Below are positions 28,436 through 37,589 of a stretch of DNA of 64,000 nt, piece after piece (within the stretch, counting starts at the first letter, position 1; each line of letters begins with the position of its first letter). The notes beneath the pieces are model-generated. The model saw only the letters and a program-made list of their open reading frames with translations. It had not been told where the DNA came from and made no database searches. The stretch is taken from NCBI RefSeq assembly GCF_000737245.1, contig NZ_JPQU01000011.1, positions 1 through 64,000 of the forward strand, written 5' to 3'. Origin of the DNA: Pseudomonas syringae (GTDB lineage: Bacteria; Pseudomonadota; Gammaproteobacteria; Pseudomonadales; Pseudomonadaceae). The translations under genes and the position numbers were made by a program.

Positions 28436-28571
28436 GACCCCGTGAAAACTACTGCGCTCGACAATACTGCGTTAAAAACAGGCGGAAAATGCTCATTTAG
28501 AACACCTAGACTCCGCTTTTCCGCCTGTTTTTGCCTTGTCTTGTCTTCGCTCGCTACGTTTTCACACGGTC
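28436..28571. mobile_element. 136-bp imperfect palindrome, MITE-like
   Basis: Outer arms GTGAAAAC / GTTTTCAC and inner arms AAACAGGCGGAAAA / TTTTCCGCCTGTTT lie in mirror positions, with partly matching sequence between them (CTCGACAATACTG against GCGAGCGAAGACAAG complement). The whole unit can fold into one long hairpin. It codes for nothing and has no transposase, which fits a non-autonomous MITE of the kind described in P. fluorescens genomes; the exact family is not identified. It separates dppA4 from dppB in the transcript. Confidence 0.65.
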
Positions 28572-28608
28572 TTACGAGTCTCTGGGTAGAGCTCACCGGA
28601 TTATTTTT

Positions 28609-30204
28609 CTACTTCACCCTGGTAGTGGAGAAGTTGTTATTGGTCAGCGGGCTGATTTGATAGCCTTCGACGTTGTTGCGCATTGCCGTGAACAGTTTTG
28701 GATAAGCCAGGCTCAGCCAGGGTACGTCTTTGTAGAAAATCTGCTGGGCTTGCTCATAAAGGGCCGCTCGTTCGGCCGGGTCGGTCTTTTCCCGTGCTTT
28801 GGAGATGGCTTCTTCAAATGCCTTGTTACACCAGCGGGCGTAATTTTCGCCATTCTTGGCTGCTTCGCAACTCAGGTTCGGTGTCAGGAAGTTATCCGGA
28901 TCGCCATTGTCGCCAGCCCAGCCCGCAAACACCATGTCATGTTCACCGGCTTTGGCCCTTTTGAGCATTTCGCCCCATTCCATGACGCGCAAATTCAGCT
29001 TGATCCCGACCTTTGCCAGGTCCGCTTGCAGCATCTGAGCACCCAGCGCCGGGTTCGGGTTGGTAACGGCACCCCCATTGCGCAGGTACAGACTGAACTC
29101 CTGACCTTCCGGTACGCCAGCTTCTTTAAGCAGTGACCGCGCCTTCTCCGGGTCGTGCGGCGGATTTTTAATGTCGTTGGCGTAGCCGAGCAAGGTTGGC
29201 GGGTAAGGATTCACACCTTCGGTGGCTTTACCCTCGCCGAACAACGCCTTGATATAAGCCTTTTTGTCGAATGCCAGACTGATCGCTTCGCGGACACGCA
29301 CATCGCTCAGGTACTTATGCGTTGTGTTGATCGCGATGTAGCTGGTCATCATGGCTTCCATCTCGTCGATCTTGAGCTTGGGGTCTGCCTTGATGGTTTC
29401 GATGTCATCTGGTTTCGGATACAGCGCGACCTGACACTCGTTGGCCTTGAGCTTTTGCAGGCGCACGTTGCTGTCCAGCGTAATCGCGAAAATCAGCGCT
29501 TCGCTGGGGACCGCACCCTTCCAGTAATCCGGGTTGGCTTTATAGCGAACTTGGGCGTCCTTGGCATAGCGGGTCAGGATGAACGGGCCTGTTCCGACGG
29601 GCTTGCTGTTCAGATCTGCGGTTTTGCCCGCCTTGAGCAACTGGTCGGCGTACTCGGCGGAGTAGATCGAGGTGAACGGCATCGCCAGATCACGCAGGAA
29701 CGGAGACTCAGGGCGCGACAGGGTGAACCTGACGGTGTGCTCGTCAACTTTTTCGATGCTTTTGAGCAGGTCATTGAAGCCCATGCTTTCGAAATACGGA
29801 TAACCAGTCAGGGATTTTTCATGCCATGGGTGCTTCGGGTCCAGCTGACGCTGAAAGCTCCAGAGGACGTCATCGGCGTTCATTTCGCGGCTTGGCTTGA
29901 AGTAGTCAGTGGTCTGGAACTTGACGCCCTTGCGCAGGTGGAAGGTGTAGGTCAGGCCATCGTCGCTCACGTCCCAGCTTTCGGCCAGGTTGGGTTCGGT
30001 TTCAGTGGTGCCGGGTTTGAAACCGACCAGTTTGTCCAGAAAGGTTTCTGCTGTGGCATCCGCCGTCACAGCGGTGGTGTATTGAACGATATCAAAGCCT
30101 TCAGGGCTGGCTTCGGTGCAGACCACCAAGGGCTTGGCCGAGACGCTCAATGTCGCGCTGAACAGGGCCAGGGCGATCGAGTTGCGTAGCGATAACAGTT
30201 TCAA
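28609..30204 (-). CDS. dppA4: Periplasmic peptide-binding protein DppA4-type
   Basis: A 531-residue SBP_bac_5 protein with a Sec signal peptide (residues 1-23, ending VSAK). The mature part has [13 protein letters not shown] and the family core [13 protein letters not shown] and [13 protein letters not shown] start it at TTG 30204 because GGAGGG lies six bases upstream and gives a proper signal peptide; the ATG-initiated frame at 30264 has no such site. It is the binding protein nearest to dppB, and differs most from the three other binding proteins in the locus. By context it matches P. aeruginosa dppA4 (PA4502). Confidence 0.9.
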   Translation of the reverse strand: MKLLSLRNSIALALFSATLSVSAKPLVVCTEASPEGFDIVQYTTAVTADATAETFLDKLVGFKPGTTETEPNLAESWDVSDDGLTYTFHLRKGVKFQTTDYFKPSREMNADDVLWSFQRQLDPKHPWHEKSLTGYPYFESMGFNDLLKSIEKVDEHTVRFTLSRPESPFLRDLAMPFTSIYSAEYADQLLKAGKTADLNSKPVGTGPFILTRYAKDAQVRYKANPDYWKGAVPSEALIFAITLDSNVRLQKLKANECQVALYPKPDDIETIKADPKLKIDEMEAMMTSYIAINTTHKYLSDVRVREAISLAFDKKAYIKALFGEGKATEGVNPYPPTLLGYANDIKNPPHDPEKARSLLKEAGVPEGQEFSLYLRNGGAVTNPNPALGAQMLQADLAKVGIKLNLRVMEWGEMLKRAKAGEHDMVFAGWAGDNGDPDNFLTPNLSCEAAKNGENYARWCNKAFEEAISKAREKTDPAERAALYEQAQQIFYKDVPWLSLAYPKLFTAMRNNVEGYQISPLTNNNFSTTRVK

Positions 30205-30285
30205 TGGAAACCCTCCGTAGATTTGACGCCTGTGACCGGTGCGGCGAGAGGTAAGTGCCCACACGCCGCGCCGATCAGGTGCCGA

Positions 30286-31665
30286 TTACAAAATGTTGAA
30301 TGGAACGGTGGTGACCAGACGGAATTCGTTGATGTTGCCATCAGCCTGGTTTTCGCTGGCGCGGTGGGTGGTGTAAGTCGCGCGGATCGCTGTGGCCTTG
30401 AGCGGGCCGGACTGTACCGAGTACGAAGAGCCGATGCCATATTCGTAGTGGGTTTCGCCGTCCATTGCCCGCACGTCGCTGTACGCGTTGCCTTTGTAGT
30501 GGGTGCCGTCGATGTCCCAGCCACGTGCCTGATAGATATTGAATTTCAGGCCTGGCACGCCGTATTCAGCCATATTCAAGACATAGGCGACCTGCAGGGA
30601 TTTCTCGTTCGGGCCGTTGAAGTCCGAGAGCAGGGAGTTGGCCAGGAAGATGGCGTTGGTTTCGTGGGCGTAGTCGAAGTATTCGTTACCGGCAACTTCC
30701 TGATAGGCGATGCTCAGGCTGTGGGCCTTGTGCGTACCGGTGAAGGAAAGGCTGTAGGTATCGTTGTCGATAGGGCCCATTTTGCGCTGGCCCGAATCTT
30801 TGGTCTTGTAGTAGTTCAGGTTGGTGCTCAGGCCTACGACGTCGGTGTCGCCCATTTCGTGGGTGAAGCCGAAGTAGTACTGGTGCCAGAAGTCTTCCAG
30901 GTTCGACGCATAGAAGCTGGTGGTCAGGCTTTCGGATGGTTTGTAGTCGCCGCCCAGCATGTCCAGACGATCAGCGGTCTGGCTGCGGTCGCCGTATTCA
31001 GAGCGGAATTTGTCCAGGCTCTGTTCCATACGTGGCGAAACGCGGTCGAAGCTACCAGCTTGCAGGGACAGGTTATTGAGCTCGTCGCTCTGTACCGCAA
31101 AACCCTGGAAGCTGGAAGGCAGTGCACGGTTGCCGATGTAGGCAATAACCGGGGTGTTCACCGACTGGCGACCCATGGTCAGCGTGGTATTGGAAACGCG
31201 CGCCTTGACGTTGCCCAGGCCCATTTTGCTCCACTGGCCTACCGCATCGCCGTCGCTGTCAGCCAGAGTACGGTTGGAACTGCCCGCGAAGTCACCGACG
31301 TCACGGTCCAGGGCGATGGCGTTGTACAGCGCCAGTTCAGTGGAGAAACCTACGACGCCCTGGGTGAAACCCGAGGTGTAGTTGACGATGGTGCCTTGTT
31401 GCCAGTTGATGCGGCGCGGGGTGGTTTTGCGCACGCCGTCATCGTTGTAGCTAAACACGCTGTCGCGACGGCGCAGTTCGTTGGCGTACCAGTTACGGGT
31501 GGTACCGGTCAGGTGTTGGTCTTCGAAAAAGCCGTTGGCATCGGCCTGGGCGTTTTTGGTGCTCAGCCCGGTCGGCACGAATGCCTGGCTGGTAGGCTCT
31601 GCCTGAGCCATTGCACTCAACGAGGCGATGGACAAGGCGACTGCAGCGGTACTGATTTTTCTCAC
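30286..31665 (-). CDS. opdP: OprD-family outer-membrane porin OpdP
   Basis: A 459-residue porin with signal peptide 1-22 (ending AMAQA), then the OprD family core (NWYANELRRRDSVFSY, GFTQGVVGFSTELALYNAIA, GSFDRVSPR, YEYGIGSSYSVQSGPLKATA) and a terminal beta strand ending VPFNIL. OprD-family porins pass basic or small peptides through the outer membrane; the adjacent Dpp importer suggests dipeptides, as described for P. aeruginosa OpdP (PA4501). The start codon is GTG 31665, with AAGGAG nine bases upstream. It lies between the dppA3- and dppA4-type genes in the same direction. Confidence 0.93.
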   Translation of the reverse strand: MRKISTAAVALSIASLSAMAQAEPTSQAFVPTGLSTKNAQADANGFFEDQHLTGTTRNWYANELRRRDSVFSYNDDGVRKTTPRRINWQQGTIVNYTSGFTQGVVGFSTELALYNAIALDRDVGDFAGSSNRTLADSDGDAVGQWSKMGLGNVKARVSNTTLTMGRQSVNTPVIAYIGNRALPSSFQGFAVQSDELNNLSLQAGSFDRVSPRMEQSLDKFRSEYGDRSQTADRLDMLGGDYKPSESLTTSFYASNLEDFWHQYYFGFTHEMGDTDVVGLSTNLNYYKTKDSGQRKMGPIDNDTYSLSFTGTHKAHSLSIAYQEVAGNEYFDYAHETNAIFLANSLLSDFNGPNEKSLQVAYVLNMAEYGVPGLKFNIYQARGWDIDGTHYKGNAYSDVRAMDGETHYEYGIGSSYSVQSGPLKATAIRATYTTHRASENQADGNINEFRLVTTVPFNIL

Positions 31666-31821
31666 GATTAAACGCTCCTTTACTACTTTTATATACGCCA
31701 GTTTTTATGGGCTGGCTTTGATGGCGTGAGGCTTGTGGCCGCACTTTGTTTTTATCGAGTGCTGATCTAACTCATCAACAAACTCTGTATTTGCAAACCG
31801 AAATAACGCCACGGCGAAGCG

Positions 31822-31851
31822 CGCTGCCCTGGTCAGGGCAGCGGTTTTTTT
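31822..31851 (+). terminator. Plus-strand terminator-like hairpin between opdP and dppA3
   Basis: CGCTGCCCT / AGGGCAGCG hairpin followed by TTTTTTT when read on the plus strand. Both neighbouring genes are on the minus strand, where no T-tract follows. It therefore suggests termination of a plus-strand transcript, or a symmetric stem acting as mRNA processing site for dppA3. Confidence 0.55.
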
Positions 31852-31865
31852 CGGTTATTTACGTG

Positions 31866-33464
31866 TTAGTCGGCGATGCTGACGCCGGAGAAAGTATTAC
31901 GGCCAAACGGGCTGACCTTGAAACCTTGAACTTCAGCGCGCAGTGGTTGATTGACCGTGGAGTGGGCAATCGGCGTAATTGGCACCTGTTGTTTCAAGTA
32001 CTGCTGGGCCTGCTTGTACAAGTCGATCCGCTGGGCTTTGTCGGCAGTGGCAACGGCGGCCTTGACCAGTGCGTCGTATTTCTCGTCGCACCACATGGAG
32101 TAGTTGTTACCGCCGATGGCGGCGCAGCTGTACAGCGTGCCCATCCAGTTGTCCGGATCACCATTGTCGCCAGTCCAGCCAATCAGCGAGATATCGTGCT
32201 CGCCGGCTTTGGTGCGCTTGAGGTATTCGCCCCACTCGTAGCTGACGATCTTGACCTTGATGCCCACCTTGGCCCAGTCGGCCTGGAGCATTTCAGCCAT
32301 CAGCTTGGCGTTCGGGTTGTACGGACGCTGGACCGGCATGGCCCAGAGGGTCAGCTCGGTGCCTTCCTTGATGCCAGCGGCGCGCAGCAGTTCTTTGGCT
32401 TTTTCCGGGTTGTACTCGGCGTCCTTGATGGTTTCGTCGTAAGACCATTGGGTCGGCGGCATGGCATTCACGGCCAGTTGGCCGGCGCCTTGATACACGG
32501 CATTGATGATGGCTTTCTTGTTGACGGCCATGTCCAGCGCCTGACGCACTTCCAACTTGCCCAATGGCTCGTGGCGCACGTTGTAAGAGATGTAACCCAG
32601 GTTGAAGCCAGCCTGTTCCATGACTTTCAGGCTCTTGTCTTCCTTGAGCTTCTGCAGGTCAGCCGGTCGCGGGTTCAGGGAAACCTGGCACTCGTTAGCC
32701 TTGAGCTTCTGCATGCGCACCGAAGCGTCGGTGTTGATGGCAAAAATCAGGTTGTCGATTTTTACCCGGCTCGGGTCCCAGAACTCTTTGTTGCCCTTGT
32801 AACGGATCTGCGAGTCTTTCTGGTAGCGCTGGAAAACAAATGGTCCGGTACCGATTGGCTTCTGATTGATGTCATGCAGTTCGCCGGACTTCATCAGTTG
32901 GTCGGCGTATTCAGCAGACAGAATCGACGCAAAGTTCATGGCGACGTTCTGAATGAAAGCGGCATCCACTTTGTTCAGGGTGAAGACCACGGTCAGCGGA
33001 CCGGTTTTTTCCACTGACTTGAGGTTTTTGTTCATCCCCATGCCGTTGAAGTACGGGAACTCGGTCGGATAAGCGACCCGGAATGGATGATCCGTCTTGA
33101 GCATGCGATTGAACGTGAACAGCACGTCATCGGCATTGAATTCACGTGTCGGCTTGAAGTACGGGGTGGTGTGGAATTTCACACCTTCGCGCAGGTGGAA
33201 GGTGTAAACCAGTCCGTCCTCGGAAACGTCCCACTTGGTGGCTAGCGCCGGGACTACGGCTGTGCTGCCTTGTTCGAATTCGGTGAGGCGGTTGTAAATC
33301 GGCTCGGCGGCGTCGTTGTCGGTGCCTGCGGTGTACTGAGCAATATCGAAGCCCGCCGGGCTGCCTTCCGAGCAGAACACCAGATTGCTGGCAGCCTGGG
33401 CCGCTGGCGTGAGCGCCAATAAGCCAAGGCTGAACAACGACGACATGGCAATGGTTTTACGCAT
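31866..33464 (-). CDS. dppA3: Periplasmic peptide-binding protein DppA3-type
   Basis: A 532-residue SBP_bac_5 protein. Signal peptide residues 1-25 (ending AAQAA), then SNLVFCSEGSPAGFD. The core shows YTFHLREGVKFHTT, PIGTGPFVFQRYQKDSQIRY, and the specificity-associated segment [14 protein letters not shown] 33464 with AAGGAT upstream is used. It is clearly a paralogue of the genes at 33842 and 35756, which share long identical stretches such as VQRPYNPNAKLMAEML. It lies upstream of opdP, as P. aeruginosa dppA3 (PA4500) does. Confidence 0.92.
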   Translation of the reverse strand: MRKTIAMSSLFSLGLLALTPAAQAASNLVFCSEGSPAGFDIAQYTAGTDNDAAEPIYNRLTEFEQGSTAVVPALATKWDVSEDGLVYTFHLREGVKFHTTPYFKPTREFNADDVLFTFNRMLKTDHPFRVAYPTEFPYFNGMGMNKNLKSVEKTGPLTVVFTLNKVDAAFIQNVAMNFASILSAEYADQLMKSGELHDINQKPIGTGPFVFQRYQKDSQIRYKGNKEFWDPSRVKIDNLIFAINTDASVRMQKLKANECQVSLNPRPADLQKLKEDKSLKVMEQAGFNLGYISYNVRHEPLGKLEVRQALDMAVNKKAIINAVYQGAGQLAVNAMPPTQWSYDETIKDAEYNPEKAKELLRAAGIKEGTELTLWAMPVQRPYNPNAKLMAEMLQADWAKVGIKVKIVSYEWGEYLKRTKAGEHDISLIGWTGDNGDPDNWMGTLYSCAAIGGNNYSMWCDEKYDALVKAAVATADKAQRIDLYKQAQQYLKQQVPITPIAHSTVNQPLRAEVQGFKVSPFGRNTFSGVSIAD

Positions 33465-33694
33465 GATGATCCTTATCCCTAAATGTGAGTCGTAAATGCC
33501 CAACAAATATCAGGCAAGAGGGTCCCTGCAATCCGGGAGCCTTCGCGACTGCTCAGTAACAAATTGAAATAGCTTGGCCCACGCCGTCGAAGGTATGTCC
33601 GTCGGGCGCGGCTGTATGTAGTACCGCTTGCTCTAAAAAGCGTAGGAAGCTTCTGTCAGTAAGTTACGCTTAGATATTTGGCCTGACCGCGTTA

Positions 33695-33786
33695 TGTAGG
33701 AGCTCACCGAGGTTACGAGGCCAGCGATTACGGTATATCTGACATCCCGCTATCGCTGCCTCGCGTTGCTCGTGAGCTCATACAGG
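33695..33786. repeat. REPIN (TGTAGGAGCTCACC...GCTCGTGAGCTCATACA)
   Basis: Inverted arms ATGTAGGAGCTCACCGAGG and CGTTGCTCGTGAGCTCATAC with a spacer carrying CCAGCGATTACGG and CCGCTATCGCTGCC. It belongs to the GGAGCT REP group, like the two elements bordering the toxin cassette. Confidence 0.75.
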
Positions 33787-33802
33787 TACCGTGCGCGAAC
33801 AG

Positions 33803-33836
33803 AATTAACTGCGCTGTATTAACAGCGCAGTTAATT
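33803..33836 (-). terminator. Intrinsic terminator of the 33842 dppA gene
   Basis: A 14-bp perfect stem AATTAACTGCGCTG / CAGCGCAGTTAATT with a 6-base loop, 6 bp past the stop codon on the minus strand. The following T content is weak. Confidence 0.75.
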
Positions 33837-33841
33837 GATCC

Positions 33842-35470
33842 TTACTTGCCAGTTACGCTAACGCCGTAGAAGGAGTTCAGACCAAACGGGCTGATCTTGA
33901 AGTCTTGTACGGTTGTGCGCATCGGTTGATAAACCGTCGAGTGCGCGATTGGCGTCATCGGAACGGCTTCTTTGAGCAGGTGCTGCGCCTGTTTGTACAG
34001 TTCGGTGCGCTTGGCCTGATCTGGGGTTTCCTTGGCCTGGTGGATCAAGGTGTCGAAAGGCTTGTCACACCATTTGGCAAAGTTGTTGCCATTGATGGCG
34101 TCACAGCCGAACAGGGTACCCAGCCAGTTGTCCGGGTCACCATTGTCGCCACTCCAGCCAATCAGCATCGCGCCGTTTTCGCCTGCCTTGGCGCGTTTGA
34201 TGTATTCGCCCCACTCGTAGCTGACGATCTTGGCGTTGATACCGATCTTCTTCCAGTCGGACTGGAGCATTTCGGCCATCAGTTTGGCGTTCGGGTTGTA
34301 AGGACGCTGAACCGGCATCGCCCACAGGGTGATCTCGGTGCCTTCCTTGACGCCTGCCTGCTTGAGCAGCGCCTTGGCTTTTTCGACATCGAACGGAGCG
34401 TCTTTGATAGTGGTGTCGTAAGACCACTGGGTCGGCGGCATGGCATTGACGGCCAGTTGGCCCGCGCCCTGATACACCGCATCAATGATGCCTTGCTTGT
34501 TCACGGCCATGTCCAACGCCTGGCGGACTTCCTTGATCGCCAGTGGGTTTGGCTTATCGTCGCCCTTGATCTTGTCCATCGTGTTGTAGGCGATGTAACC
34601 CAGGTTGAAGCCAGCCTGATCCGGCATCTTCAGATCTTTGTCAGCCTTGAGTGGCGCAAGGTCGGCTGGACGCGGGTAAGCGGTGATCTGGCATTCGCCT
34701 TTCTTCAGTTTCTGCGCACGAACCGATGCGTCAGTGGTGATGGCGAAGATCAGGTTGTCCAGTTTGACGTCTTCAGGCTTCCAGTAATCCTTGTTGCCGG
34801 TGTAACGGATGTTGGAATCTTTCTGGTAGCTCTTGAACACGAACGGGCCAGTGCCGATTGGCTGCTGGTTGATCAGCTCAGGCTTGCCTTCCTTGATCAG
34901 CTTGTCTGCGTATTCAGCGGACTGAATCGAGGCAAAGCTCATGGCCATGTTCTGGATGAACGCCGCGTCAACGGTCTTGAGGACGAATTTGACGGTGTGG
35001 TCGTCGACCTTCTCGACCTTGGCAATGTTGGTATCCATGGCCATGTCGGTGAAGTACGGGAATTCAGTTGGATAGGCCTTACGGAACGGCATGTCCTTGT
35101 CGATCATGCGATTGAACGTGAACAGCACGTCATCGGCATTGAAGTCGCGGGTCGGCTTGAAGTACGGCGTGGTGTGGAATTTAACGCCTTCACGCAGGTG
35201 GAAGGTGTAGGTCAGCACATCCGGGGAAATATCCCAGCTGGTTGCCAGACCTGGCACAACCGCGGTGCCGCCACGTTCGAACTGGCTCAAACGGTTGAAT
35301 ACGGTTTCTGCCGCAGCGTCGAAATCAGTACCGGTGGTGTACTGGCCTGGGTCGAACCCGGCCGGGCTGCCTTCGGAGCAGAACACGAGGTTCGATGCTG
35401 CTTGAGCGAAAGGAGCTGCAGTAATCAAGCCTGCACTGAGTAGAAACGGAATGACCGCGTGTTTGAGCAT
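33842..35470 (-). CDS. dppA: Periplasmic peptide-binding protein (DppA2-type)
   Basis: A 542-residue SBP_bac_5 protein with signal peptide 1-24 (ending PFAQAA). The core YTFHLREGVKFHTTPYFKPT, PIGTGPFVFKSYQKDSNIRY and [11 protein letters not shown] marks it as a dipeptide/oligopeptide-binding protein. GAGG precedes ATG 35470. It has its own strong terminator and a 285-bp upstream region, so it is probably an independent transcript that feeds the shared DppBCDF channel. By order it corresponds to P. aeruginosa dppA2. Confidence 0.9.
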   Translation of the reverse strand: MLKHAVIPFLLSAGLITAAPFAQAASNLVFCSEGSPAGFDPGQYTTGTDFDAAAETVFNRLSQFERGGTAVVPGLATSWDISPDVLTYTFHLREGVKFHTTPYFKPTRDFNADDVLFTFNRMIDKDMPFRKAYPTEFPYFTDMAMDTNIAKVEKVDDHTVKFVLKTVDAAFIQNMAMSFASIQSAEYADKLIKEGKPELINQQPIGTGPFVFKSYQKDSNIRYTGNKDYWKPEDVKLDNLIFAITTDASVRAQKLKKGECQITAYPRPADLAPLKADKDLKMPDQAGFNLGYIAYNTMDKIKGDDKPNPLAIKEVRQALDMAVNKQGIIDAVYQGAGQLAVNAMPPTQWSYDTTIKDAPFDVEKAKALLKQAGVKEGTEITLWAMPVQRPYNPNAKLMAEMLQSDWKKIGINAKIVSYEWGEYIKRAKAGENGAMLIGWSGDNGDPDNWLGTLFGCDAINGNNFAKWCDKPFDTLIHQAKETPDQAKRTELYKQAQHLLKEAVPMTPIAHSTVYQPMRTTVQDFKISPFGLNSFYGVSVTGK

Positions 35471-35755
35471 GGTGGCCTCAGTTGTTGTCATTTTTAATTT
35501 TGAGGGAAGAGCCTTGTGGGCCGATCCTGCCGATACTTATGCAGGGGCCATACCCAAAGCAAGAACTTGGCGTCAAAGAAGATACAAAGTGTGGCACGAG
35601 CGTACAGGAATGTCGCATAAGTGTAATTTCTGGCGCATTTGATCGTTTGCGCGTCGCAATCGGAAAGGTTTCGTGCACCATGTTCGTGCAACCGAGCGTG
35701 TGGAATGCACTCGGTTGGCGCGGCAGTGTTACCAATATTTCTATTGGTTCGTTTT

Positions 35756-37357
35756 TTACCGGGAAAGGCTCACCCCGTAAAAGGGCGTCAGACCGAAAGG
35801 GCTGAGCTTGAAGTCCTGCACTTCCTTGCGCATCGGCTGGAAGACCTTCGAATTGGCAATCGGTGTGATCGGCACCTGTGCCTTGAGGATCTGCTGAGCT
35901 TGCTGGTAGAGCTTGACGCGCTCGTCGCGATCGCTGGTCAGCTTGGCTTTTTGCACGAGCTTGTCGTAGGCCGGATCACACCACTTGGCGTAGTTGCTGC
36001 CCTTGACTGCTGCGCAGCTGTAGAGCACGCCGAGCCAGTTGTCCGGGTCGCCATTGTCACCGGTCCAGCCGTAGATCATTACGTCATGCTCACCGGCTTT
36101 GGCGCGCTTGATGTACTCGCCCCATTCATAACTGACGATGTTGGCCTTGATACCGACCTTGGCCCAGTCAGCCTGAATCATCTGCGCCGACATGCGTGCA
36201 TTGGGGTTCGAGGCGCGCTGCACGGTCATGGCCCACAGGTTGATTTGCGTGCCGGGCGCAACGCCAGCCTCTTTAAGCAGCTGCTTGGCTTTTACCGGAT
36301 CGTGAGGGGCGTCTTTGATGCTCGGATCGTAACTCCACTGGCCCGGCGGAATGGCGTTCTGGGCCAACTGCCCGGCGCTCTGGTACACCGCCTTGATGAT
36401 CGCTGGCTTGTCGATGGCCATGTCCAGTGCCTGTCGCACCTTGAGCTGATCCAGTGGCGGATGGGTGACGTTGTAGGCCAGGAATCCAAGATTGAAGCCC
36501 GGCTGGCTGATTACTTTGAGGTTCGGGTCTTTCTGCATCTCCTCAATGTCTTGCGGGCGCGGGTAGCCGCTGACCTGGCATTCCCCGGCCTTGAGCTTTT
36601 GCATGCGCACAGCCGCATCGCTGCTGATGGAGAAGATCAGGTGATCAAGCTTCACGTCTTCGGGTTTCCAGTACGCGGTGTTGCCGTCGTAGCGGATCTG
36701 CGCGTCTTTTTGATAACGCTTGAAGACGAAAGGGCCAGTGCCGATAGGCTTTTGGTTGATGTCTTCGGCTTTGCCCTGTTTGAGCAGCTGATTGGCGTAC
36801 TCAGCAGACTGCACCGAGGCAAAGCTCATCGCCAGGTTTTGCACGAAGGCAGCATCGACGTTGTTCAGGTTGAACCTGACGGTCTGATCGTCGACTTTTT
36901 CGACGCTCTTGATTGTGGTGTTCATGCCCATGTCGGCGAAATACGGCGACTCCGAAGGGTAAGCCTTGCGGAATGGATGATTGGCATCCAGCAGACGCTG
37001 GAAGGTGAACAGCACGTCGTCGGCGTTGAAATCCCTACTCGGCGTGAAGTAGTCAGTGGTGTGAAACTTCACGCCGGGGCGCAGGTGGAACGTGTAGGTC
37101 AGACCATCATCGGAGACATCCCAGCTCGTCGCCAAGCCGGGTTCGACTTCAGTGCCGCCGCGCTTGAACTGAGTGAGACGGTTGAAGACTGTCTCTGCTG
37201 ACGCATCGAAATCGGTGCCGCTGGTGTACTGACTTGGGTCGAAGCCTGCCGGGCTGGCTTCCGAGCAATACACCAGAGTGCTGGCCGCCTGCGCCAATGG
37301 CGCGCAGGAGAGAAGGGCGGCAGTCAGTAACAGCGGTTTGAATAGGTTCTTTTCCAT
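35756..37357 (-). CDS. dppA: Periplasmic peptide-binding protein (DppA1-type)
   Basis: A 533-residue SBP_bac_5 protein with signal peptide 1-24 (ending PLAQAA). It has LVYCSEASPAGFD, YTFHLRPGVKFHTT, PIGTGPFVFKRYQKDAQIRY and [11 protein letters not shown]. It is the fourth binding protein in this locus. The pocket-region segment reads VQRASNPNARMSAQMI where the 31866 and 33842 proteins read VQRPYNPNAKLMAEML, so ligand range may differ. GAGGA precedes ATG 37357. By order it corresponds to dppA1. Confidence 0.9.
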   Translation of the reverse strand: MEKNLFKPLLLTAALLSCAPLAQAASTLVYCSEASPAGFDPSQYTSGTDFDASAETVFNRLTQFKRGGTEVEPGLATSWDVSDDGLTYTFHLRPGVKFHTTDYFTPSRDFNADDVLFTFQRLLDANHPFRKAYPSESPYFADMGMNTTIKSVEKVDDQTVRFNLNNVDAAFVQNLAMSFASVQSAEYANQLLKQGKAEDINQKPIGTGPFVFKRYQKDAQIRYDGNTAYWKPEDVKLDHLIFSISSDAAVRMQKLKAGECQVSGYPRPQDIEEMQKDPNLKVISQPGFNLGFLAYNVTHPPLDQLKVRQALDMAIDKPAIIKAVYQSAGQLAQNAIPPGQWSYDPSIKDAPHDPVKAKQLLKEAGVAPGTQINLWAMTVQRASNPNARMSAQMIQADWAKVGIKANIVSYEWGEYIKRAKAGEHDVMIYGWTGDNGDPDNWLGVLYSCAAVKGSNYAKWCDPAYDKLVQKAKLTSDRDERVKLYQQAQQILKAQVPITPIANSKVFQPMRKEVQDFKLSPFGLTPFYGVSLSR

Positions 37358-37456
37358 GAAGTCCTCGTTGGGTCCGGCACTGATGCGGATAGACAACGGA
37401 TAGTGCCGCACTCACAAGGTTCCCGACAATTTGATGAGGATGGCGGGCAGCCCCAC

Positions 37457-37547
37457 TGTGGGAACCCACTCGCGAAGACATCGGTACAGACGACGAAGAT
37501 GTGTTGAATGTACTGGCCTCTTCGCGAATGAATTCGCTCCACGCAGG
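37457..37547. repeat. Diverged REPIN
   Basis: Left TGTGGGAACCCACTCGCGAAG and right CTTCGCGAATGAATTCGCTCCACGCAGG are degraded inverted arms of the GTGGGAGCGAATTCATTCGC family, with the usual spacer of about 45 bp. Confidence 0.65.
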
Positions 37548-37589
37548 CGCGTGGTCTTTACCGGCAGGTTTGGGGTGCGGTATCGCGGA

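Larger units (their letters stand above)
33465..33841. other. Intergenic region between two dppA paralogues
   Basis: About 377 bp hold the promoter of the dppA3-type gene, a degenerate REPIN (33695-33786) and the terminator of the upstream dppA gene (33803-33836). No protein gene is supported. In P. aeruginosa the metallopeptidase PA4498 and the repressor psdR sit at this place; neither is present here. Confidence 0.6.

Noticed and set aside
33905..35443. 512-residue plus-strand open frame over a dppA gene (also 31746-33017 and 35639-37201)
   Set aside because: All three are in the same relative frame opposite paralogous dppA genes, so they are shared composition shadows, not genes.
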